Of a stretch of DNA of 64,000 nucleotides, positions 52,594 to 60,249 are shown one piece after another. Origin of the DNA: Deltaproteobacteria bacterium. Its GTDB lineage: Bacteria > Myxococcota_A > Polyangia > GCA-2747355. Positions within the stretch are counted from its first letter, which is position 1; every line of letters begins with the position of its first letter. The position numbers and the translations under genes were made by a program. Under the pieces are notes generated by a model. It saw only the letters and a list, made by a program, of their open reading frames with translations. It did no database searches and was not told the origin of the DNA. The stretch is from positions 310,001-374,000 of the forward strand of contig JACKDQ010000002.1 of assembly GCA_020633415.1 (NCBI GenBank). Direction: 5' to 3'.

Positions 52594-54503
52594 TGGTAGC
52601 TAGAGCACCCGCACAGCACGCTGGCTCCGCGGCGTCGACCCGGCGCCACGATCCCGACCGGATCGCGCACCTGGCAAAGCGCTTACCAGCGCGGGTGGCA
52701 ACGCTCTGTGGTGTGCTCGCAGGGCTGCTCTGGATCGCGGAATTCGCAGCCAACGCGATGCTGCTCGATCTCACCGCCGAGCAGATAGCCACCCAAGCGC
52801 AACTAACACTCTACGCCTGCACCGCACTCGCCGCGGTGCTGGTGGTCTCCAGCCTGATCTATTTGCGCACATTGACCATCATCCGCGATCAGGCCAGCCG
52901 CCTCCAGGCACGTGCGGCAGCGCTGCGCTTCCCGGCGGCATTGGTGCTGGTCTCGCTGGGGACCACGACGCTACTCAGCGCAGCACGGTTCGCCGTCGAT
53001 CACTACCTCGAACACACGTCGCTCGCACTGGCCACCGCGCTTAGCATCCGCTTTTTCACCTCCACCGCGTTGTTTCTGCCACTACTTTACGTTGCCATCC
53101 GCCGAACGCTGCTGCCACTCCATCAGCTGGCCAGTGACACGATCCCAACGACCGGTGTGCGTCTGCCCCTACGTGCACGCCTGACCTTGACGATCACCCT
53201 GCTGGCCTGCGGCTCGATCGTTCCGGCCGCAATCGCCGTCAGCGCTCAGCGCAACGAACTTCACGCCCGATCGGCGGCGCGCTACCGACAACAACTCGCC
53301 GACGTCTTTGCCGTCGGTGGGCGGCAAATCGACCAGCGTCACCTCCAATGGTTGGCGCGCAACGTCCCGCTTACCGGACAGCGGATTACGCTCACCGACC
53401 GACTCACCGAGTCCGCCGCACCACTGAACCTTGCCGGCAAGCCGCGGTTCGCGCAGGTTCTCAGCCAGGGTGATCCGCGGCGCTCGCGGCGTTCGCTGCT
53501 GATTGTCTGCCTCGCACTGGTACTGCTGGCGCTTTACGTCGCCTTCGAATTGAGCAGCAGCTTTCGCAACGACCTGCGCCGGCTACGCCAACAGGTCGAG
53601 CTCGCCGGCGCCCAGCCGGGCAACCGTCCGGCCCAACAGTCGTTCGCGCGTTTTACGATCAGTGCACTGCAGTTCCATGACGTTCGCCGCTTGGCTGATG
53701 CGATCAATCGCCGCCTTTCCCGTGCGGCGGCGGCCCACGTCGACCACTTCATTACCGCCGAGCGACAGATCGAATCAGAACGCGAGCGCACGCGCTTCCT
53801 GACCAACGTCAGCCATGACCTTCGCGGCCCACTCAATTCGATCCTCGGCTTTACGGAACTGCTGCTACAAGAGCTCGACGGACCACTGACGCCGCTGCAG
53901 CGTTCCGACCTCGATGTCGTTCATCGCAACGCGACGCGACTGCTGCGTTTGATCAATCAGGTGTTGGACCTAGCGACTCTTCAGGCGGGACAGCTTCGTC
54001 TATACCGCGAGGAGCAGCTGCCTGCCGCACTCACATCGCAAGTTAGCCAGCTGCTCAAGCACTGGAACATCGGTGACGTCGATCTTTCGATCGAGCTGCA
54101 ACCTGGACTGTCGCCGATCGAGGTCGACGCTAAACGCCTGACTGAAGCGATCGCCTTGGTGATCGAAGCCTCACTGCTGCGTGCCCCTGGCGAGCGGATC
54201 GGTCTTTCGGTCAAGGAACAGCCGGCGCGCGACCCCCGGCACGACCCACTGATACTGATCGGCATTTCCGATAGCGGTCGGCCACTGCCGGCAGAACAGC
54301 GCGAGCGAGCACTCAACGGGCTCGACCGGCGCGAAGGCAAGAAGTCCGGACTCGGACTGGAGCTACCACTCGCCCGCGAGTTGATCCGCGCTCACGACGG
54401 CGAATTGGAGCTCGACCTCGACCAGCACGGTGGAAACCTCTGCCGCATTACGCTGCCAGCTCGCCGACGCCGCGTCGGCAAACTGCGCGCCGTTCGCATC
54501 TAA
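52593..54503 (+). CDS. Histidine kinase with degenerate ATP-binding domain
   Basis: A 636-residue membrane protein. Hydrophobic helices (about 36-60, 73-96, 115-130, 155-172, 197-217, 302-320) and a HAMP-like region (about 315-375) precede the phosphoacceptor helix with His408 in NVSHDLRGPLNSI, which is intact. In the ATPase domain the N-box position (RLTEAIALVIEASL, 515-528) has none of the conserved Asn residues, and the G1 box is DSGRPL rather than DxGxG. SGLGLEL remains as the G2 box. ATP binding is probably lost or weak. It starts inside the stop of the intact kinase (TAATG), so the two are probably made together and may pair. Confidence 0.8.
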   Translation: MVARAPAQHAGSAASTRRHDPDRIAHLAKRLPARVATLCGVLAGLLWIAEFAANAMLLDLTAEQIATQAQLTLYACTALAAVLVVSSLIYLRTLTIIRDQASRLQARAAALRFPAALVLVSLGTTTLLSAARFAVDHYLEHTSLALATALSIRFFTSTALFLPLLYVAIRRTLLPLHQLASDTIPTTGVRLPLRARLTLTITLLACGSIVPAAIAVSAQRNELHARSAARYRQQLADVFAVGGRQIDQRHLQWLARNVPLTGQRITLTDRLTESAAPLNLAGKPRFAQVLSQGDPRRSRRSLLIVCLALVLLALYVAFELSSSFRNDLRRLRQQVELAGAQPGNRPAQQSFARFTISALQFHDVRRLADAINRRLSRAAAAHVDHFITAERQIESERERTRFLTNVSHDLRGPLNSILGFTELLLQELDGPLTPLQRSDLDVVHRNATRLLRLINQVLDLATLQAGQLRLYREEQLPAALTSQVSQLLKHWNIGDVDLSIELQPGLSPIEVDAKRLTEAIALVIEASLLRAPGERIGLSVKEQPARDPRHDPLILIGISDSGRPLPAEQRERALNGLDRREGKKSGLGLELPLARELIRAHDGELELDLDQHGGNLCRITLPARRRRVGKLRAVRI

Positions 54504-54504
54504 C

Positions 54505-54521
54505 GACCTGCTCGGCAGGTC
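54505..54521. repeat. Perfect hairpin after the second kinase gene
   Basis: GACCTGC and GCAGGTC form a perfect 7-bp stem with a TCG loop directly after the stop at 54503. No T-run follows, so it may be a processing or transcript-end structure rather than an intrinsic terminator. Confidence 0.35.
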
Positions 54522-54621
54522 ACTGCAGTCGCTGCTCGCCGAGACAGCGCCCCATTAAAACCATTGGATTTCTTCGACATCGCCCTTCCAGCCAGGGTCG
54601 AGCTGTCGGCCTGAAAATCCG

Positions 54622-54630
54622 TGATATATT
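54622..54630 (+). promoter_or_regulatory. Possible extended -10 promoter of the moxR operon
   Basis: TGATATATT fits TGnTATAAT at five of six -10 positions. The -35 region (GCTGTC) is poor, as is usual for extended -10 promoters. The start of transcription would lie about 75 bases before ATG 54712. Confidence 0.4.
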
Positions 54631-54711
54631 TAATCGTCCAGTAGATCGTCGATGCCGACCGAGCGCAGCCCGCTGCGCAACCTCGGTGATCCTTGCGTGG
54701 TGGAGCTGACG

Positions 54712-55695
54712 ATGCGCGTACACAGCCAAGAGGTCGCACCCATCGCCGACGGCGCGTTTCGCGCAGCTGCTCAGGTCGCGCTGCGCATCGATCAGGCTGT
54801 CGAAAAGGTGATCGCTGGAAAGCAAGAGGTCGTGCGGCTGCTGGTCACCGCACTATTCGCCCGCGGACATGTGCTGATCGAGGACGTGCCCGGCGTGGGC
54901 AAGACAACCTTGGCGCGATCGCTGGCCCGCGCGATCGGCGGGACCTTCCGACGAATTCAGTTCACCGCAGACATGCTGCCGAGTGACATCGTCGGAGTAA
55001 GCATTTACGACCAAAAAAATGATCGGTTCGATTTCAAGCAGGGCCCGCTGTTCGCCAACGTCGTGCTCGCCGATGAGCTCAACCGCACATCGCCGCGCAC
55101 GCAGAGCGCGCTGATGGAAGCGCTCAACGAAGGACAGATCAGTGTCGACAACGACACGCTACCGCTGCCTGATCCGTTCTTCGTCGTTGCCACCCAAAAT
55201 CCGATCGAGCACTTCGGCGCCTACCCTCTGCCCGAGTCACAACTCGACCGCTTCCTGTTGCGCGTTTCGGTCGGGTATCCAGACGCACAGACCGAGCGCA
55301 AAATCGTCGCTGAGCGCGGCGGCTACGACCGCGTCGGAGAGATCGATCCGGTACTCGAGAGCGAAGCGCTGCGCACGGCGCAAAGGCTGGTGGATAAGGT
55401 GGCCGTCGATCCAGCGTTGCTCGACTACTCGCTGCGTGTCGTCGAGGCAACCCGCCAATCCGACTACCTCTCGCTCGGCATCAGTACCCGCGGAGCGATC
55501 GCCTGGTACCGCGCGGCACAAGGTTACGCCCTGGCCGACGGGCGGGGCTATTGCGTCCCCGATGACTTCAAAACGCTCGCGCTACCGGTGCTAAGTCATC
55601 GCGTCGTCCTGGCGAGCAATCAACGCGCTGACGACGTGCGAAACGCCCAGCGCGTTCTACAGGACATCCTCGCCGCAGTTCCGATCCCTGTATGA
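54712..55695 (+). CDS. MoxR-family AAA+ ATPase
   Basis: A 327-residue protein from ATG 54712 with GGAG 6 bases upstream. Walker A is EDVPGVGKTTLARS (57-70), Walker B is VVLADELNRTSPRTQSALMEA, sensor 1 is FVVATQNPIEHFGAYPLPE, and LGISTRGAIAW is sensor 2. The MoxR family acts as chaperone-like ATPases, often with VWA or DUF58 partners. Here the next genes are DUF58 and transglutaminase, the usual MoxR-DUF58-TgpA set. An in-frame upstream extension to 54652 has no ribosome site. ATGA overlap joins it to the next gene. Confidence 0.94.
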   Translation: MRVHSQEVAPIADGAFRAAAQVALRIDQAVEKVIAGKQEVVRLLVTALFARGHVLIEDVPGVGKTTLARSLARAIGGTFRRIQFTADMLPSDIVGVSIYDQKNDRFDFKQGPLFANVVLADELNRTSPRTQSALMEALNEGQISVDNDTLPLPDPFFVVATQNPIEHFGAYPLPESQLDRFLLRVSVGYPDAQTERKIVAERGGYDRVGEIDPVLESEALRTAQRLVDKVAVDPALLDYSLRVVEATRQSDYLSLGISTRGAIAWYRAAQGYALADGRGYCVPDDFKTLALPVLSHRVVLASNQRADDVRNAQRVLQDILAAVPIPV

Positions 55696-56756
55696 ACCAC
55701 GACTCGCGCCTGTCGACGCTTGGCCTAGCCCTCGCGACGCCTCTCGCGCGGCGCTCACGCGCGGGACGTGGACGCCGACGACTTCGCTTCACCCGGATGG
55801 GAAAGTACTTCGTCGGCCTGACGCTTGCCGTCGGCTTCGCTGCGATCAACACCGGCAACAATCTGCTCTACCTGGTGCTCGGGCTCCAGCTCGCCGTGAT
55901 CGTCGGCAGCGGAATCCTTTCCGAGGCCTGCCTGCGCCGCCTGAGCTTCTCACGGCTGCTGCCAAGCAGAGTGCACGCCAAGACCCCCGTACTGATCGGC
56001 ATCCGCATCGATAATCACGGACGCTCAGCCTCCTACGCAGTGGAGTATGTCGACCATTGCGAAAAGCGCCCACTACCGCCGACCCACGCGCTGCTCCACA
56101 TCGCTGGCAAATCGAGCGCCGAGACCGCCCATCGCCACGTTTTTGCCCACCGCGGACGCTTCAGCTTTGGCAGCGGCTCGCTGCAAACGCGCTTCCCCTT
56201 TGGGCTGTTTCGCAAATCGATCGACGTGGAGCACGCCGATGAAATCGTCGTCTATCCCGAACTACTGAGTGCCACACGTGCCTCGCCCAACGCCGCCCTA
56301 CTCGGAGACCAGCCCGATCAGCGCATCGGCCGTCAGGGCGACTTCTTCGCGCTGCGAGAGTTTCGAGAGGGTGACGACGCCCGCGACATCTATTGGCGCA
56401 AGGCGGCCCGCATCGGACGCTGGATCGTTCGGCAGAATGAAGAGAACACCGGCCGATTGCTACTGCTCGTACTGGACAACCATCGCCCCGCCGACGAGCT
56501 AACCCTCGAGCGACTTGATGCCGAAGAACACGCGGTTAGCCAAACCGCATCGCTCGCCGCTGCCTATCTCGAGCAGGGCTATTCCGTGGGTTTGGGCTCG
56601 CGAACAGTTTCGGTGCCACCGGGCCGCGGCTCGGCGCAACTCGACCGTTTGTTTTATCAACTCGCGCTGATCGCGTTTGTGCGCCAAGCGACGCCATTTG
56701 TCGGCGATCACTATCCGCGGGCCCAGCGCCTGCTGATCGAAGCCGGAGTGCGTTAG
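55692..56756 (+). CDS. DUF58 (VWA-like) membrane protein
   Basis: A 354-residue protein. An Arg-rich N-terminus is followed by two membrane helices (about 38-55 and 57-73). The C-terminal DUF58 signature reads DFFALREFREGDDARDIYWR and WIVRQNEENTGRLLLLVLDN, the region related to VWA folds. DUF58 proteins travel with MoxR ATPases and transglutaminases and are thought to act in cell-envelope assembly or signalling. It overlaps both neighbours (ATGA before, TAGTG after), so the three proteins are likely translated as a unit. Confidence 0.92.
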   Translation: MNHDSRLSTLGLALATPLARRSRAGRGRRRLRFTRMGKYFVGLTLAVGFAAINTGNNLLYLVLGLQLAVIVGSGILSEACLRRLSFSRLLPSRVHAKTPVLIGIRIDNHGRSASYAVEYVDHCEKRPLPPTHALLHIAGKSSAETAHRHVFAHRGRFSFGSGSLQTRFPFGLFRKSIDVEHADEIVVYPELLSATRASPNAALLGDQPDQRIGRQGDFFALREFREGDDARDIYWRKAARIGRWIVRQNEENTGRLLLLVLDNHRPADELTLERLDAEEHAVSQTASLAAAYLEQGYSVGLGSRTVSVPPGRGSAQLDRLFYQLALIAFVRQATPFVGDHYPRAQRLLIEAGVR

Positions 56757-58927
56757 TGCAGTTTGGGCGACTTCACCAGCTCTTAAGCTACGCGATGACG
56801 CTCTGTGCGATCGGCGCCCTGGTGTTGAGCCCCGACATTTCCCTGCTCACCAGTATCGGCGCCCTGCTTTTGGTGATCGCCAGCTGGTTCGTCGATCCCT
56901 ACGCCCCGCTGCTGCTGCGCATCAAGCACGCCTGGACCGTCGCCGCGGTCCTGCTCTCGCTGCTGCTCGTGTTCGATGTCGCAAACGGCGGTTCCGTGAT
57001 TCAGGCCGCCGTGCACTTCTTGCTGTATATCGTGATCAACAAGCTGTTTTACCGACGCACAGCGCGGGACTATCTGCAACTCTACGTCGTCGCCCTGTTA
57101 ATGATCATCGCCGCGACGACGCTCAACCCGGATATCGCCTTCGGCATTTGCCTAGTGCTCTACACACTACTCGCCACTTGGGCGATGACGATGCTCCACC
57201 TGCGCGCCTGCCTCGAGGAACAACAGGACACACCGCGAGACGGCGTACCCGAGGGTCGACTGCAGCAGTTGCTTCAGTCTCGCGGCGTTCTCGGCCGCCG
57301 CTTCTTTTGGCGGTCGAGCGCACTCTCCGCAGCGATCATTGGCGCCGCCATCGCCTTTTTCATCTTCTTCCCACGGATCGGCTTCGGATTGTTCGGCGGC
57401 CATAGCCGCCTCGGCTTGGCGATGGTCGGCTTTAGCGACGAGGTGCAACTGGGACACCACGGGACGATCCGCGACAACCCACGCGTCGTGATGCGGGTGA
57501 TCACCGAACGCGACAAGCTGCCCCGTAAACCGCTTTGGCGAGGCTCCGCCTACGACCGCTATGCCGACGGCCGCTGGAGCCAGAGCGCCGAATTGCGCCG
57601 CTGGACGGTCGCCCTGCGCCAGAAGGACCGTCTGTTTATCGCGAATCATGCGCCGGGTCTTCCGCTGCGCGCCTCACCAAACTACATCCGTCGCAACCTG
57701 CTCAAGCAGGATATCTACCTCGAACCGATCGAATCGACGATCCTCTTCGCGGCAGATCGTCCCGTTGCGCTCGAGCTGCCACGGCAATTGCGCGTACAGC
57801 GCCAGCGCCTAAAGATTCGCGGCGCACCGCTCGCTGAGCTGCGTAGTGCAACGCGACGGAGCGCAGGTAGTCGCTACCTCGCCTACTCCTCGGTGACACA
57901 ACCGAATCCACAAACGCTGCGACAAGCGGTCGCACTGAAACGCCGCCGACTGCAGCGATTCGTCCAGCTGCCGGCCGATCTTCCGCGCCGCGTCCACGCC
58001 CTCGCCGAGCGACTAACCAAGGACCGCCCGACACTGTACGACAAGGTGGTCGCGGTGCAGCGCTACCTCCAGCAGCGTTACCGCTACACCACCACACTCA
58101 AGCACCGCGAAGGGCGCGAGCCAATTGACGAGTTTCTCTTCGAAACCCGCGCCGGACATTGCGAGTATTTTGCCTCAGCGATGGCGCTTCTCTTGCGCAG
58201 CCAAGGCATCCATACCAGAGTCGTCAATGGATTCGCAGGCGGAAAGTGGAACGACTACGGCCAGTTCCTGGCGATACGCCAGGGCGACGCCCATGCCTGG
58301 ATCGAAGTGCTGTTCTCCAATGTCGGCTGGGTCGCCTTCGACCCGACGCCAACCGCATCGACCGCGCTTCAACAGGCGACCACGATCTCGTTTGCCGAGC
58401 GTGTCTCCCAGCTGATCGACGCGATCCGTTTGCGCTGGTTTCACTACGTGGTCGAGTACGACCTCGGTAAACAGGTGGCGATCGGACGGAGCTTCCTCAA
58501 AGCCTTTCGCAGCAAGCGCACAGCTACCGGCTCGCAAAGCCCAGATCGCGGAAGCTGGCGCTGGCCATCGATCGCCGCCCTGGCCATTGGCCTTGTTGCA
58601 CTGGTCGGGCTGCTGGTTTGGCGTCGACGACGCTCTGCGATGGTCGTCCCCAAAACGCTTGCCGGCCGCCTTTATCAGCGAGCCCTATCGCGCCTGGCGC
58701 GGGCAGGCTTCAGCAAGCCAGCGTCATTAACGGCGCGCGAATTCGCCCGCAGCATTGGCACTGCCCGCTCCGAATTGGCGGCGCTAGTGGACAACTTGGC
58801 CACAGCCTACTATCTTGCTCGTTACGCTAAAGTTGAGGATCACGTACCGCTGCAGCGCGCCGTCGAAGCGATCGAAGGGGCTCTGAGCGGAAATGCGCGA
58901 GCCGTAACGGCGAAAGCAAAAGGGTGA
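56756..58927 (+). CDS. TgpA-like transglutaminase membrane protein
   Basis: A 723-residue protein with a GTG start overlapping the preceding stop. Six or so membrane helices (about 10-155) and a further helix near 190-210 correspond to DUF3488. The periplasmic transglutaminase-like domain has the Cys-His-Asp triad in RAGHCEYFASAMALLLRS, GDAHAWIEVLF and VAFDPTPTA. A last helix (about 600-620) precedes a short cytosolic DUF4129-like tail (AREFARSI). It is the usual partner of MoxR and DUF58. TgpA in Pseudomonas is an essential envelope enzyme, but its substrate is unclear. It ends 2 bases before the asd start. Confidence 0.92.
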   Translation: MQFGRLHQLLSYAMTLCAIGALVLSPDISLLTSIGALLLVIASWFVDPYAPLLLRIKHAWTVAAVLLSLLLVFDVANGGSVIQAAVHFLLYIVINKLFYRRTARDYLQLYVVALLMIIAATTLNPDIAFGICLVLYTLLATWAMTMLHLRACLEEQQDTPRDGVPEGRLQQLLQSRGVLGRRFFWRSSALSAAIIGAAIAFFIFFPRIGFGLFGGHSRLGLAMVGFSDEVQLGHHGTIRDNPRVVMRVITERDKLPRKPLWRGSAYDRYADGRWSQSAELRRWTVALRQKDRLFIANHAPGLPLRASPNYIRRNLLKQDIYLEPIESTILFAADRPVALELPRQLRVQRQRLKIRGAPLAELRSATRRSAGSRYLAYSSVTQPNPQTLRQAVALKRRRLQRFVQLPADLPRRVHALAERLTKDRPTLYDKVVAVQRYLQQRYRYTTTLKHREGREPIDEFLFETRAGHCEYFASAMALLLRSQGIHTRVVNGFAGGKWNDYGQFLAIRQGDAHAWIEVLFSNVGWVAFDPTPTASTALQQATTISFAERVSQLIDAIRLRWFHYVVEYDLGKQVAIGRSFLKAFRSKRTATGSQSPDRGSWRWPSIAALAIGLVALVGLLVWRRRRSAMVVPKTLAGRLYQRALSRLARAGFSKPASLTAREFARSIGTARSELAALVDNLATAYYLARYAKVEDHVPLQRAVEAIEGALSGNARAVTAKAKG

Positions 58928-58929
58928 AC

Positions 58930-59958
58930 ATGAGTAAAACAGCAGGACGCAAAGTAGCAGTTGTCGGCGCGACCGGCGCCGTAGGCCAACGGATGCTCAA
59001 GTTGCTCGCCGAACGCCGGTTCCCCGCCGATCAGATCGTGCCGCTCGCATCGGGCCGCTCCGCCGGCTCAACCGTCACGTTCGACGGCAAGCCATTGATC
59101 GTCCAGGAGCTAACTGAATCGAGCTTCTCGGGGATCGACCTCGCGCTGTTCTCTGCCGGCAGCTCGATCAGCGAGCGCTTTGCTCCGATCGCCGCCCAGT
59201 CCGGAGCCTGGGTGGTCGACAACACGAGCTTCTTCCGGATGCACGACGACGTTCCGCTGGTCGTGCCCGAGATCAACAAGGAGGCCGCGTTCACCGCCCC
59301 ACGCCGCATCATCGCCAACCCCAACTGCTCGACGATTCAAATGGTCGTTGCCCTCGAGCCCTTGCGCCAAGTGGCGGGGTTGCGGCGGATCGTCGTCTCC
59401 ACCTATCAGTCAGTCTCCGGCGCCGGTCAGCGCGCCATCGGCGAGCTCGGCGACCAAATGCGGGCCTGGTCGGCAGACAAACCACTGCCCAAACCACAGA
59501 TCTTTTCGCACACGATGCTCTTCGAGTGTCTGCCGCAGATCGGCGACTTTCGCCCCGATGGCTACAGCGTCGAAGAACGCAAGATGATCGATGAGACCCG
59601 CAAGATCTTTGACCTGCCTGAACTGGCGATCAGCGCCACCGCCGTACGCGTTCCGGTGCTCTACTCTCATAGCGAAGCGGTCAACGTCGAGTTCGAGCGC
59701 CCGCTATCCGCCGAACAGGCGCGCAGCTTGCTGGCCGAGGCGGCAGGTGTCGAGGTCATCGATGAGCCCCGCGCTCAGCGCTACCCCTTGGCGCGCAAAG
59801 CGGCCGAAACCGATCCGGTCTACGTCGGACGTATCCGCCAAGACCCCTGCCACCCCAACACCCTCGACCTCTGGATCGTCGCCGACAACCTGCGCAAAGG
59901 TGCCGCGCTCAATGCGATCCAGATCGGTGAATTGTTGGTCGAACGCAACTTGCTCTAG
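58930..59958 (+). CDS. asd: Aspartate-semialdehyde dehydrogenase
   Basis: A 342-residue protein from ATG 58930, preceded by AAAAGGG. VAVVGATGAVGQRML (9-23) binds NADP, IANPNCSTIQM (128-138) has the catalytic Cys133, and the substrate/active-site His lies in a region like RVPVLYSHSEAVNVEF. It reduces L-aspartyl-4-phosphate to the semialdehyde for lysine, methionine, threonine and diaminopimelate, the last needed for peptidoglycan. A GTG at 58924 overlapping the TgpA-like stop is another start. It is followed by a REP-like palindrome pair. Confidence 0.94.
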   Translation: MSKTAGRKVAVVGATGAVGQRMLKLLAERRFPADQIVPLASGRSAGSTVTFDGKPLIVQELTESSFSGIDLALFSAGSSISERFAPIAAQSGAWVVDNTSFFRMHDDVPLVVPEINKEAAFTAPRRIIANPNCSTIQMVVALEPLRQVAGLRRIVVSTYQSVSGAGQRAIGELGDQMRAWSADKPLPKPQIFSHTMLFECLPQIGDFRPDGYSVEERKMIDETRKIFDLPELAISATAVRVPVLYSHSEAVNVEFERPLSAEQARSLLAEAAGVEVIDEPRAQRYPLARKAAETDPVYVGRIRQDPCHPNTLDLWIVADNLRKGAALNAIQIGELLVERNLL

Positions 59959-59960
59959 CC

Positions 59961-60087
59961 GGGTCAAAAGCCGTCAAAGGGGACAGTTCTAATGGGTGGT
60001 TAAACCAACCATTAGGGGACGTCAAAAGCCGTCAAGGGGACAGTTCTAATGGATGGCTAAACCAACCATTAGAACTGTCCCCTTTGA
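59961..60087. repeat. Tandem pair of REP-like palindromes
   Basis: Two copies, starting GTCAAAAGCCGTCAA at 59963 and 60021, are 58 bases apart. The second is a perfect inverted repeat with 17-bp arms (60036-60052 and 60066-60082) around a 13-nt loop. The first has a shorter, imperfect hairpin and lacks the AACTGTCCCC half, so it looks truncated. The core GGGGACAGTTCTA recalls REP sequences associated with RAYT/IS200-type transposases in many bacteria. No transposase gene is in the window. Confidence 0.75.
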
Positions 60088-60249
60088 CCTGGCTTGGCCC
60101 TCACCCCGGGTCCAAAGTACCGACGCGCCGTTGTGGCAGCGGCACATCGCCGAGCTTGCCAGTTTGGCAAGGAAACCCCCGCCGAAAGCGCCACAAGCCC
60201 TGGAAATGAATGAGTGCCCTCGGGCACGGACCTTGCTATAAATCGCCGC

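Noticed and set aside
59961..60087. Short CRISPR array
   Set aside because: There are only two repeats, they are palindromic throughout, the second is not separated by a spacer, and no cas gene is near.
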